Of a stretch of DNA of 37,521 nucleotides, positions 1 through 8,718 are shown one piece after another. The stretch's first letter is position 1. The number at the start of each line of letters is the position of its first letter. Source of the stretch: Bacteroidota bacterium (GTDB lineage Bacteria; Bacteroidota; Bacteroidia; Cytophagales; Cyclobacteriaceae). Location: NCBI GenBank assembly GCA_023393375.1, contig JAEWLI010000045.1, positions 1 to 37,521 on the forward strand, written 5' to 3'. Made by a program: the position numbers and the translations under genes. The notes beneath the pieces are model-generated. The model searched no databases and had not been told where the DNA came from. It saw nothing but the letters and a program-made list of their open reading frames with translations.

Positions 1-653
1 GAACAATACTTCACGCTTACTTCGACCAATACCTGGATACACCCGCAGTTGATTACCTTAACGAACCCGTACATGTATATTTATTGAATAAAAAACATGA
101 AATCCTAATAAAGCGCGAACTCCAACCTGACGATCAGTTTTATTTATCCGTTCCTGATGACCAATCCAGTACATTATTTATCTGGCGTGCCCATCAGGCC
201 ATGCGATCGATTGATATATCAAAAGATTCCGAATCTATGTCGAACAACTATATTTTGAATGCTGTGGAGCAAAATTTGACTACAGCACCCCTATCATTAA
301 AACCCCTGTATTTTGGTCTGAATGAGATAACGCTGAATCAACGAAACAAAAATAATTTGAAAGAAAATATTAAACTGCTTAAAACTTTTCCTTCACCTGT
401 CATTAAAGTTGGTTCATATACCCATACAGGCGGCATGAGGGGAGTTGCTGAAAACTTTGCTATGGATAGATCGGCTTATCTATCAACAGAAATAAACAAC
501 AGCTTGAAAAATAATGTGGATATAATTGTTGAACAGGTAGATCAAAATAGCAAACTGCTCAATACCTGTTTTGAAAATCCATTATGTGGACAAGAAATGA
601 AATATTTGAATGGGAGATCAGATTTAAAGATAATCGCTATTGGCAAAGATTAA
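1..653 (+). CDS. OmpA-like C-terminal domain protein, 5' end outside window
   Basis: The frame is open from the first bases, so the gene begins upstream; the TTG at 84 is probably not its start. The visible ~217 residues end in a degenerate OmpA/Pal-type peptidoglycan-associating domain. It has a 'LYFGLNEITLN' strand, a helix, the 'VIKVGSYTHTGG' strand-turn (normally I-x-GHTD), 'AMDRSAYL' in place of LSxxRAxxV, and a late Cys pair followed by 'NGRSDLKII', the usual NRRxE/KII ending. Such domains anchor outer-membrane or periplasmic proteins to the cell wall. Several canonical residues are replaced, so peptidoglycan binding is not certain. The stop overlaps the next gene by 14 nt, and the kinase follows, so this may be the outer part of an envelope-sensing operon. 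The family is fairly clear; the role is inferred. Confidence 0.7.
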   Translation, partial: TILHAYFDQYLDTPAVDYLNEPVHVYLLNKKHEILIKRELQPDDQFYLSVPDDQSSTLFIWRAHQAMRSIDISKDSESMSNNYILNAVEQNLTTAPLSLKPLYFGLNEITLNQRNKNNLKENIKLLKTFPSPVIKVGSYTHTGGMRGVAENFAMDRSAYLSTEINNSLKNNVDIIVEQVDQNSKLLNTCFENPLCGQEMKYLNGRSDLKIIAIGKD

Positions 654-1602
654 AATCATATTGTTTTGGGTCATGTTTTCGCCAACGTTGGCCATAGCAC
701 AGCTGGCACCAAACGAGATTGAAAATCTTGAATTTTTGGTAACTTTTGGTAAAGAAAGCCAAACCTCATGGGGCGATGACGACTTTATTCAGGTTTTCTT
801 CTTTTCGATTCCTGAAACCTACAACCAGCCATTTTATTTCAGGATATTTGATCCGGATACCGGAGGAAAATGGGATGAATTGAAAGGCATAGCAAATACT
901 GTTGTTAAATATACGGTGTATGGCGGTGAAGGTGTATTTTCCGAACCAGATGCACGTGATAACATGATTAAAAAAAATTACAACAGCGGCACATTGTTAT
1001 GGACCAGAACATTCGATCATTCAGCTCAATATGATGACCAATGGTATACCATAGGACCATTTAATAAGCTTCAGGGAGAACATATGACGCAAGAAAAAGC
1101 CTATTATTTTAAAATTATTGCTGAAGGTGTTTCTGGTGATGACGGAAATTTATACAAATATGCCTTAAGTCTTTCACCCGACGAAAACATTGCTATCCCA
1201 GGAGCAAACGCGTTTACCTATTCATATACTTTCCGTTTACCAGATGATCCGGCCAAAGTGTCGCACATCTATCCCTTTATTAGCAATAATGTGATAGCGA
1301 TCAACATCCATAATTTTGATTTTGATAAGGGTGGAAAAATGTTGTTGTATTCAACCAGTAAAAACAGGCACGTGATCAAATCAAGTGGTGACAATGAATG
1401 GCAGATAAGCCATCATAAGATAGATCCAGATGAATTGAATAGTTCTATTGATATCCAGATAGTGAATTCCGGTTTGAAAAATAATAATATGGTAATTTAT
1501 ATTACCAATGAATATAACCAAGCCATTCCTTTTTACACTATTCCAATCGGTGGCCCACCTAAATATAAATATAAGGCAATTATAACTTATCCTGAAGAAT
1601 GA
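640..1602 (+). CDS. Secreted protein of unknown function, in operon with sensor kinase
   Basis: I do not recognise the family. The product is 320 aa. The chosen TTG start gives a good signal peptide (basic 'AKIK', hydrophobic core, 'TLAIAQ' cleavage region); the later ATG at 673 would remove the positive n-region. The mature part is rich in aromatic residues and beta-strand patterns (for example 'YYFKIIAEGVSGDDGNLYKYAL' compressed around residues 150-175), suggesting a beta-sandwich exported protein with no membrane anchor after the signal. It overlaps the OmpA-domain gene by 14 nt and the kinase gene by 4 nt (ATGA), so the three are probably translated together. A role as an accessory or ligand-presenting factor for the propeller kinase is inference from context only. 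Confidence 0.72.
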   Translation: MAKIKIILFWVMFSPTLAIAQLAPNEIENLEFLVTFGKESQTSWGDDDFIQVFFFSIPETYNQPFYFRIFDPDTGGKWDELKGIANTVVKYTVYGGEGVFSEPDARDNMIKKNYNSGTLLWTRTFDHSAQYDDQWYTIGPFNKLQGEHMTQEKAYYFKIIAEGVSGDDGNLYKYALSLSPDENIAIPGANAFTYSYTFRLPDDPAKVSHIYPFISNNVIAINIHNFDFDKGGKMLLYSTSKNRHVIKSSGDNEWQISHHKIDPDELNSSIDIQIVNSGLKNNNMVIYITNEYNQAIPFYTIPIGGPPKYKYKAIITYPEE

Positions 1603-4600
1603 AAAACTACCGCTGGCTCTTGATTGTGGTTTGTATTTTTCTGTCAACTGTGGTAGAAATCTTAGCCTTTCCTTTTGAATATACATTATACAGTCAGAAA
1701 AATGGTTTTGGAGAATCGTTTGTTTATGATATTGTACAAGATCGGGAAAATTATTTGTGGGTTGGTGGAATTGATGGTTTATATCGGTATAATGGAACAG
1801 CTTTTCAGAAGTTTACAACTGATAATGGACTAGCTGAAAACATCGTCATTAGCCTGTTTGTCAGCACCAAAGGGGATATATATGCAGGACACATTCAGGG
1901 TGGCATATCAATCTATAAAAACCAACAATTTACCCACCTGCCCCTCCCTACGTCCGAAATGCCATTTCCCATCTCTTTTTTAGAATACGAATCCCGGGTT
2001 TTTGTCTTGTCCCGAAATCATGGGGTTTTCCTGCTCGATGAATCGGAACCAAAAGGCTTTTTGACTTCTTATTTCAAAAACAAAGTTTGTACTGGTTTCA
2101 CAGTCTTTAATGATAACTTATATATCTCTCATAATGAGGGTGTTAGCACCATTAAGGTAAATGGATTATTAAATGAAAATACCAGGGTAAGGGAAATCCC
2201 GCAATTAAAGAATATCCCCGTTGCCATGATAACCCCTAGACGATCAAAAGATGAATTATGGGTGGTTACAAATGATAAAGGTCTTTACACATATAAAGAA
2301 TCGTCGCTAGAACGAGTGATGTTAGCGGAAACGCCTTTGGACATTGAACTATTTTATGAAGACAACATAGGGATATTGTGGATTGGAACAAAAAATCAGG
2401 GTATAGTTGGCTATACTTTTCAACCTGCGATAGATCAATACACCAAACAATATAACATTCATACAATTGCTGGTTTTCCTACCAATCAGCTTAGTAGTAT
2501 CATCCAGGATCATGAAAACAATTACTGGATAGGCTCTTTTGATAGAGGGCTTATGTATTTGAAAAGAAATGAGGTGGAATTTTATAGCAATAGTGATTTT
2601 CCTTTTAATAAAATTTACGCCGCAGAAACATGGAAAGAAGGCAAGTTTCTGATCGGCACTAATAAGGGATTGTATTATTTGAGGTATGATCCCACAACCA
2701 ACGAATGGTTATCTGACAGAGAGGAGTGGATGCAGGATATTGTCATGACAGTTTCAGCAATTTTGATAAATGATGAGGGAATGTATCTGGGCACCATGGA
2801 TCAGGGTATTTATTGGCTGGATCATAATCAACTATTGACAGAAGTTTATGGTAATTCACAATTAAAAGGATCTACGATCAAAAAAATTATAGAGGATCGT
2901 AATAAGAACATCTGGGTTTCTGCCAGTGGGTCCGGAATTTTTAAGATTAATGTAAATAAAAAAGAACTGGTGAATTATTCTACCTCTACGGGTTTTATTC
3001 ATAATGAAATTTACGATCTTTTTATCGACCGTAAACACCGGTTATGGGTAAGTATGCATTCCAACGGGCTTTCGGTGATGGACACTACCGATCATTTTAT
3101 TCATCTCACCAAGAAGGGCTATGTTTCAGCCCGTGATATTAATGCTGTAAGAGAAGATTTGAAAGGCAACATTTGGGTAGCCACTGATGGTATGGGTCTT
3201 TTTAAGTATAATCAGAATTACCAACTTATCCGGCACTATAATGTCAAAAATGGCCTTCAATCTGATTATTGTGCGTTTATCATTCCCCATCAGGAATACC
3301 TGTTGGTGGGCTTTTATGGTGGCATGGATAGGATTTATTATACTGATAACCGTATAGAGCCTAATTTCACCAACATTGGGAATGATTTCACGCCATCATT
3401 AAATTTGGTTGCGTATACAACTAATGAAATTTTGGTGGTTACTAATAATGGGTTTCATATTGTAAAGAGACACCCTAAAGTCTCACCCAGGAACCGGAAA
3501 CTATTATTGACCGAATGGAAAGTAAATGACCGGGATGTTCTGATGTCAGAAGATTTTCACAAAGAAGAATTCGTTTTTCCTGGTAAAGATGTCCGGTTAA
3601 ACTTTGAGTACCTGACCATTGGTTATGAGGAGCCGGAAAAAATAAGCTATAGCTATAGGCTGTATGACAAACAGGATGAAGGAGTTTGGTCGCCCCCCTC
3701 CTACCAACGTTCTGTTACGTTTTCAAACCTCAATCCAGGGAATTATATTTTCGAAGTAAAGTCGTATTTGGAAGATTCCCCTGAAGATAATAGTATTATT
3801 TCTGTTCAATTTAAAATACCCCCACCGTTTTATCAAAATATCTGGTTTTTATTTTTAATGGTGATTTCAGCGGTTACCATTACTTATGTCTATCACCACC
3901 ACAGGACCATCAGTATCATCAGACAAAAAAACGAATTTGAAGAGCTGGTAAAAGTGAGGACTGAGGAAATCCATGAACAGAAAGAAGAGATTGTAAGAAA
4001 AAATGATGAATTAAAGTCTGCACAAATGGTAATTGTGAAGAAAAACAATCAGCTGACACAACTTAATGAAAAGCTTGAGCAATTGGTAGAAGAGCGGACT
4101 GATAAGCTGAAAAATACTTTAAAGGAACTTGAAATATTTTTATATCACGCCTCTCACGACCTTAAAGGGCCTGTAGCAAGAATAAAAGGACTAAATTTAT
4201 TGGCCAGGATGGAAAACAATCACCCCAATTCTTATGCACTTGAGTTGATGGATAAGGAAGGCGTACGGATGGATTATGTATTGGACAAACTGGCGAAAAT
4301 TCATGCCATCATCTCATTAGAACCACAATTATCAAATATCAAGCTATACACAGTAATACAAAACATTATCGAGAATTACAAAGACTGGAAAGAATATGCC
4401 GAGGTTAACTGGAATATCGAGATGGATAAGTCGTTGACGGTGATAAGTGACGAAGCTACCTTAATCATAATCCTGGAAAACCTGATAGAGAATGCCATGA
4501 TTTTTCATGCCAACGATCCGGAAAAAGTAAAAACGGTAAGGATAACTGCTGCTGTCCATCAGAACCAGGTAAATATATGCGTGTTTGATAATGGTGTGGG

Positions 4601-4787
4601 TATCCCTAAAAATATTCAACCAAAAATATTTGATATGTATTACAGGGGATCTATTAACTCCAGAGGTAATGGGCTGGGATTGTTTTTGGTGAAAAAAGGA
4701 ATTGAAAAATTAAATGGCACTATTAATTTAAATACAGAGCCTGGTAAATTTACCAGCTTTCAGATTATACTTCCCAACCACTGTTAA
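1599..4787 (+). CDS. Two-component-regulator propeller sensor histidine kinase
   Basis: Inner-membrane sensor kinase of 1062 aa. A signal peptide or first membrane segment (1-23) is followed by about ten Reg_prop blades with repeated L/I-W-V/I-G-x-x-x-x-G-L-Y motifs (about residues 45-560). A Y_Y_Y immunoglobulin-like domain lies at about 661-740, one transmembrane helix at about 748-768, and a long charged coiled coil at about 775-845. The HisKA H-box 'SHDLKGPVARI' has the phosphoacceptor His853. A HATPase_c domain follows with N-box Asn965, G1 'DNGVGIP' and G2 'GNGLGLFL'. This is the extracellular half of Bacteroidota hybrid systems but without a receiver or AraC domain, so a separate response regulator is needed and none is seen here. 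The start is fixed by the ATGA overlap with the upstream gene. The signal sensed is unknown; the propeller family often detects glycans. Confidence 0.93.
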   Translation: MKNYRWLLIVVCIFLSTVVEILAFPFEYTLYSQKNGFGESFVYDIVQDRENYLWVGGIDGLYRYNGTAFQKFTTDNGLAENIVISLFVSTKGDIYAGHIQGGISIYKNQQFTHLPLPTSEMPFPISFLEYESRVFVLSRNHGVFLLDESEPKGFLTSYFKNKVCTGFTVFNDNLYISHNEGVSTIKVNGLLNENTRVREIPQLKNIPVAMITPRRSKDELWVVTNDKGLYTYKESSLERVMLAETPLDIELFYEDNIGILWIGTKNQGIVGYTFQPAIDQYTKQYNIHTIAGFPTNQLSSIIQDHENNYWIGSFDRGLMYLKRNEVEFYSNSDFPFNKIYAAETWKEGKFLIGTNKGLYYLRYDPTTNEWLSDREEWMQDIVMTVSAILINDEGMYLGTMDQGIYWLDHNQLLTEVYGNSQLKGSTIKKIIEDRNKNIWVSASGSGIFKINVNKKELVNYSTSTGFIHNEIYDLFIDRKHRLWVSMHSNGLSVMDTTDHFIHLTKKGYVSARDINAVREDLKGNIWVATDGMGLFKYNQNYQLIRHYNVKNGLQSDYCAFIIPHQEYLLVGFYGGMDRIYYTDNRIEPNFTNIGNDFTPSLNLVAYTTNEILVVTNNGFHIVKRHPKVSPRNRKLLLTEWKVNDRDVLMSEDFHKEEFVFPGKDVRLNFEYLTIGYEEPEKISYSYRLYDKQDEGVWSPPSYQRSVTFSNLNPGNYIFEVKSYLEDSPEDNSIISVQFKIPPPFYQNIWFLFLMVISAVTITYVYHHHRTISIIRQKNEFEELVKVRTEEIHEQKEEIVRKNDELKSAQMVIVKKNNQLTQLNEKLEQLVEERTDKLKNTLKELEIFLYHASHDLKGPVARIKGLNLLARMENNHPNSYALELMDKEGVRMDYVLDKLAKIHAIISLEPQLSNIKLYTVIQNIIENYKDWKEYAEVNWNIEMDKSLTVISDEATLIIILENLIENAMIFHANDPEKVKTVRITAAVHQNQVNICVFDNGVGIPKNIQPKIFDMYYRGSINSRGNGLGLFLVKKGIEKLNGTINLNTEPGKFTSFQIILPNHC

Positions 4788-4927
4788 TTTTACCTCCTCC
4801 ATTGTTCCGTATCCACTTTGTGAATATAGTTAAAATTAATTATGAATTTTTTCTTAACCATCTCATGAAAATAGAAATATTATTTTTATATTCACAGAAA
4901 ATATTTTTAAATTAAACCAAAATTACC

Positions 4928-5707
4928 ATGCAAACGAACAAATACCCAAGGGTTTTCAAAAAACCTCTTTTAATGCTTTTGGCATTATTATTTATGTTTA
5001 CTTTTTCCTGTAACAAGGATGCCGAATTTGAAGAAATGCCAGAGAATGACATGGAAACATTGTATTCCTGGCTAGAAGATGCTGGATTTGCACGTGACAA
5101 AATCAAGGCAGAAGGTGATAATTTTGTGATTGACGGTCATATTTTAATTAGCCAGGAAGAAGTAAGAAAGTTTGCTTCCAATCCTTATCCATCCTCTGCA
5201 CATGGACGTTTGGAACATTATAGAAGTAGCATGATAGTGAGTGACACTTATGTTACTAATATAAGAATATTTATTGAATCCTCTGTTCCTTCATCCTGGA
5301 ACACAGCAGTGAGAGAAGCAGTGAATCAATGGAACGCTATCAGTGGTACTAAACTTAGCATGTCAGTAGTATCCTCCAGATCGCAAGCCCATATTCGTGT
5401 AAACACCGGCTACTCATCTCAAAATTGGGTAGCTCAAGCCTATTTACCATATTATAATGGCCGCCCGGGTCATCTGGTTACCATTAATACTCGCTACAAT
5501 AGCCTGAACAGTGGCTATAAATTGTTTACAATGGTGCATGAAATTGGCCATACTATCGGGTTGTACCATACTGATCAGAATCAAGGTGTATTTATCGAGG
5601 GAACACCTGTCACAGATCCAAATTCTGTAATGAACTCCTACGTGCTGCAGTGGCGCGGTTTCACTACCGGCGACATGAATGCGATTCGCATTATGTATCC
5701 TAATTAG
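4928..5707 (+). CDS. Zinc metalloprotease lipoprotein (M57/matrixin-like)
   Basis: Predicted secreted lipoprotein of 259 aa. The signal peptide ends at 'FTFSC' with acylated Cys28, followed by acidic residues. The catalytic region has the metzincin zinc motif HExxHxxGxxH, seen as 'HEIGHTIGLYHTD' (His204, Glu205, His208, His214), with a Met-turn-like 'SVMNSY' downstream and the 'GDMNAIRIMYP' ending typical of the 'HEIGH' M57 peptidases and of matrixins. The 'SWNTAVREAVNQWNAIS' helix before the active site also fits this fold. It should hydrolyse peptide bonds outside the cytoplasm; the substrate is unknown. It is preceded by an AT-rich 140-nt gap and followed by a strong terminator, so it appears to be a single-gene unit convergent with the next gene. 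Confidence 0.88.
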   Translation: MQTNKYPRVFKKPLLMLLALLFMFTFSCNKDAEFEEMPENDMETLYSWLEDAGFARDKIKAEGDNFVIDGHILISQEEVRKFASNPYPSSAHGRLEHYRSSMIVSDTYVTNIRIFIESSVPSSWNTAVREAVNQWNAISGTKLSMSVVSSRSQAHIRVNTGYSSQNWVAQAYLPYYNGRPGHLVTINTRYNSLNSGYKLFTMVHEIGHTIGLYHTDQNQGVFIEGTPVTDPNSVMNSYVLQWRGFTTGDMNAIRIMYPN

Positions 5708-5775
5708 TAAAAAAGCGAATTACAAATCAAGATATAAAGACATAAGCTTCAATGACCTTTAAACAGGGATTATAA

Positions 5776-5805
5776 AAAAAATCCGGATGTTTCTCCGGAT
5801 TTTTT
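5776..5805. terminator. Bidirectional rho-independent terminator
   Basis: A perfect 12-bp inverted repeat (A6-TCCGGA / TCCGGA-T6) with a 6-nt loop 'tgtttc' lies between two convergent genes. The A-run on the left and T-run on the right make it functional in both directions, ending the metalloprotease transcript and the facing lipoprotein transcript. Confidence 0.9.
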
Positions 5806-5845
5806 ACTTTTAACCCTACTATTAATCAAATTATGAAAGACATTT

Positions 5846-6892
5846 CTATTTATTTCCTAATTGAAGCTCCAGTTTTTGTTGGTCTAGTATTCGATTGCTC
5901 AATATCCTGGCATATTCCAGCCCTGTTTTATTGCCATAATCGGTATATGATTTCATAGCCCATTTGCTGGCTTCCTGTAAATCCCCAAGCACTTCATAAC
6001 CCAGGGCTACGTTTACTGCTGCCCGTCCTGCTATTTTACTGTTTTGAGATGTTGCGGCTTTCAACCAACTTTCCAAAGCACCATCCCAGTCCCCTACATC
6101 TGCCTGTCGCCCTCCCTGTGACAGAAAGGTGTTGCTTTTTGGTTTTCTGTAAAATTCACGGCTTACCCTGATCCATGAAGGGGAAATTCTTCTTCCATAA
6201 TAATTGCCAATGGAAAAACTCACTTGTTTAACAGCCTCTTTACTATCAATGAGTTGCAACAATGCATCAGCAACAGACCTCCCGGTGGCGTACCACCTTT
6301 TATTGTCAGAATAATGTGCTTCATCAACAATTGTTCTCGCAATTGGATCATAAATCCTCATACCAATCTTCACAGTAGCAATTCCTTCTGCATAATATTC
6401 GGTAGATTTAATTACCTTCCCCTCCGAATCTTTTTTATCGACCACTTTAGTACCTTTGGTAACAATGAAATCTGAATCATAAGTTTCCAGACTTACCAAT
6501 GCATCTGACTGATATTTATTACATAATTCTTCCACTTCCTCCCAGTTCAAAGCAAAAGGGAATGACCCTCCTGTGCCTGATCCAGTCAGCGTTTCATCTG
6601 CTATAATAGCTTCCAGTGTGGGCGAATCACGGAGAATGGATTGAATTCCCGACAGGGTTCGCACGACACCCTGTTTATCCTGGCCTACCCATTCCCCGGT
6701 TAAAATACCTTCAATGGTATTGGTCAGTTTGTTTTGAGGTACAGTGCGATTTACTACTACTACACGTTTGATCTCAGGGTGCAAACTGATTGCAGCAGGC
6801 TTCATTACGCTTAAATATGCGTTTGATTTACAGCCAGTTATGTAAATTATGCTGAAGCAAATGATTGCAAGAAGAAATCTTTTCATCACCAT
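5846..6892 (-). CDS. DUF6340-like lipoprotein with C-terminal TPR-like helices
   Basis: Lipoprotein of 348 aa; the signal peptide ends 'YITGC' with acylated Cys21. A start two codons downstream (6886, 'MKRFLL') is equally possible. The N-terminal region 'LSVMKPAAISLHPEIKRVVVVNRT' and the 'DALVSLETYDSD' strand resemble the DUF6340 family of Bacteroidota lipoproteins. About residues 255-340 look like two tetratricopeptide helices ('GDWDGALESWLKAA', 'GDLQEASKWAMKSYT'). The molecular function is unknown; TPR segments suggest a protein-binding envelope component. It is monocistronic, with the shared terminator at its 3' side. The family name is from memory of the motif pattern. Confidence 0.75.
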   Translation of the reverse strand: MVMKRFLLAIICFSIIYITGCKSNAYLSVMKPAAISLHPEIKRVVVVNRTVPQNKLTNTIEGILTGEWVGQDKQGVVRTLSGIQSILRDSPTLEAIIADETLTGSGTGGSFPFALNWEEVEELCNKYQSDALVSLETYDSDFIVTKGTKVVDKKDSEGKVIKSTEYYAEGIATVKIGMRIYDPIARTIVDEAHYSDNKRWYATGRSVADALLQLIDSKEAVKQVSFSIGNYYGRRISPSWIRVSREFYRKPKSNTFLSQGGRQADVGDWDGALESWLKAATSQNSKIAGRAAVNVALGYEVLGDLQEASKWAMKSYTDYGNKTGLEYARILSNRILDQQKLELQLGNK

Positions 6893-7176
6893 GAATTTGT
6901 CTCAAAGTAAAGCATTCCTCAGTTGTTTTTTGGGGCAAATACTTTCAGTATCAGTTGGTTGTATGGAAAAATGATAATTTGTAAAAATATGATAGAGCAG
7001 AATAGATCAATTCCAAATTCCGGTAATAAGAAAGTCGCAATTGCCCCCTTACATTGGCGATGTCAGACACCAAATTGTAAACAAAGAAACGGATATTTGT
7101 ATCATTATTGAAAAGCCAATTATAGAGTGTTCACGTCACACACAAGAATGTTATTATTTTTTTAAATACAGGGATC

Positions 7177-7734
7177 ATGAGAAAATTAATTGCAGGAATC
7201 AACATGACGCTTGACGGGATTTGCGACCATACTGCTGGGATCGTGGATGAAGCATTACATCAGCATTACAATGAGGTCATAAATAATTCCGACACTATTT
7301 TGTATGGTAGAAAAACCTACCAGCTGATGGAATATTGGCAATCGGTGGTAAAAAATCCTACAGGGAACAAAGCCATGGATGATTTTGCCATAAGCATAGA
7401 AAATATCTCGAAAGTAGTTTTTTCTAACACCTTAACAACGGAAACTATCGGGTGGAAAAATGTGAGGGTTGCAGAACAAGGTGTGGAAGAAGAAGTGTCA
7501 GCTCTCAAGCTGCGGGAGAAAAAGGACTTACTGGTGGGCAGTCCGAGTTTAATTGTTACCTGTTTGAACCTTAATTTAGTTGATGAACTCCAGCTCTGTG
7601 TTCATCCAGTTGTAGCAGGAAAAGGTTTACCCTTATTTAAAAACATCAGTCAGCGGATTAATTTTAAACTTTTAAAAACAAAAACATTTAGGTCAGGTGC
7701 AATAGTGCTTTATTATGAACCAATTAAAAATTGA
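7177..7734 (+). CDS. RibD_C/DHFR-like family reductase, copy 1
   Basis: Soluble 185-aa protein of the dihydrofolate-reductase-like RibD C-terminal domain family (YyaP/YwjB type). It begins 'MRKLIAGINMTLDG', has the nucleotide-contacting 'DTILYGRKTYQLM' segment, the 'KDLLVGSPSLI' strand and the late 'HPVVAGKGLPLFK' motif shared by this family. Members bind NADPH and are often annotated as dihydrofolate reductases, but the real substrate is usually not known. It lies 61 nt upstream of a paralogue on the same strand, so the two probably form an operon. The expected GSxxL/G cofactor loop is present, though the sequence diverges from the second copy. Confidence 0.85.
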   Translation: MRKLIAGINMTLDGICDHTAGIVDEALHQHYNEVINNSDTILYGRKTYQLMEYWQSVVKNPTGNKAMDDFAISIENISKVVFSNTLTTETIGWKNVRVAEQGVEEEVSALKLREKKDLLVGSPSLIVTCLNLNLVDELQLCVHPVVAGKGLPLFKNISQRINFKLLKTKTFRSGAIVLYYEPIKN

Positions 7735-7795
7735 GTTTGTAGCATCCGGAGATTTAAAAATTGTAAAGACATCAAATATTTCGGAGGATTAAGAA

Positions 7796-8350
7796 ATGAG
7801 AAAGCTAATCATGTGGAATATCATTACCCTCGACGGGTATTTTGAAGGAAAACAAAACTGGGACTTACCTTTTCACCTTACCGTTTGGGGGCCAGAATTG
7901 GAAAAACTTAGCATAGAACAATTACATTCGGCCGATTATCTGGTATTTGGCCGGGTAACCTACGAAGGCATGGCCGCACACTGGACCAAGGAAACAGGTA
8001 AAATTGCCGACTTAATGAATCGCATTCCTAAACTGGTCTTTTCTAAAACGCTGAATACTGTGGATTGGGCCAATTCCATCCTGATCAAAGAGAATGCTTC
8101 TGCTGAAATTGCCAAACTTAAAGCTCAGGAGGGCAAAGACCTTTATGTATTTGGGAGTGCCGAACTTTCAGAGACATTTATCACCGATGATCTTTTTGAT
8201 GAATACCGTATAGGTATTGCCCCGGTTATTTTAGGTAGTGGACGACCTCTTTTCAGACAGGGAATATCACCCAGCGATTTATCCCTTGTTGCCACACAAG
8301 AGCTTTCCAATGGCGGTGTAGTGCTGAAATACACAAATGGCAGAACCTAG
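7796..8350 (+). CDS. RibD_C/DHFR-like family reductase, copy 2
   Basis: A 184-aa paralogue of the preceding gene with the same domain order: 'MRKLIMWNIITLDGYF', 'ADYLVFGRVTYEGMA', 'KDLYVFGSAEL', 'APVILGSGRPLFR'. It is probably a cytoplasmic NADPH-dependent reductase of unknown substrate. A GGAGG sequence at 7783-7787 sits about 8 nt before the ATG, an unusually good ribosome binding site for this phylum, and it supports the start. The two proteins share the fold but limited identity, so the tandem is an old duplication or two independently acquired genes rather than a recent copy. Confidence 0.87.
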   Translation: MRKLIMWNIITLDGYFEGKQNWDLPFHLTVWGPELEKLSIEQLHSADYLVFGRVTYEGMAAHWTKETGKIADLMNRIPKLVFSKTLNTVDWANSILIKENASAEIAKLKAQEGKDLYVFGSAELSETFITDDLFDEYRIGIAPVILGSGRPLFRQGISPSDLSLVATQELSNGGVVLKYTNGRT

Positions 8351-8718
8351 ATGGTTCGTTTCTCCGACTAAATGTTTGATAAGTTGAGATTTGCCAAGAC
8401 GGTGTAGAGTTCACCTTTAAATGCATCTAAACTTTCAGGGATACAAATTCCTTGAAATTATGTGCCTCATCCCTCACCAAAGAATAGCTATATCGTAAAA
8501 AATTATCTTTTGCATTTGATTAAAAATGGTTATATTTATGATTATTATTGCAAAAAGCCAAAAAATAAGGGTGAAGATATATCAAAACCATCTTTTGGTG
8601 TTATAGACTTAGAATAAACTTAAAAAGCAAAAAATGTAAATCATTCCGAGTGGGAATGTTGTGCATCGTGCTGTATAAACGATGTACAAAAGGTGAAAAT
8701 TTTAGTATTTACAAAAAA
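8351..8718. other. Intergenic region, possible promoter for MBOAT operon
   Basis: No convincing gene in 368 AT-rich bases. A weak candidate for a Bacteroidota promoter is TTTTG at 8508-8512 followed 18 nt later by TATATTTA at 8531-8538 (compare TTTG and TAnnTTTG); one base of the -7 element is off. The in-frame extension of the next gene upstream of 8719 encodes a Cys/Lys-rich stretch unlike MBOAT N-termini, so I treat it as non-coding. Confidence 0.35.

Noticed and set aside
6923..7111. Small plus-strand frame in the gap before the first reductase
   Set aside because: Composition is Cys/Asn/Lys-rich without hydrophobic or domain pattern, there is no ribosome site and no similarity; treated as intergenic.
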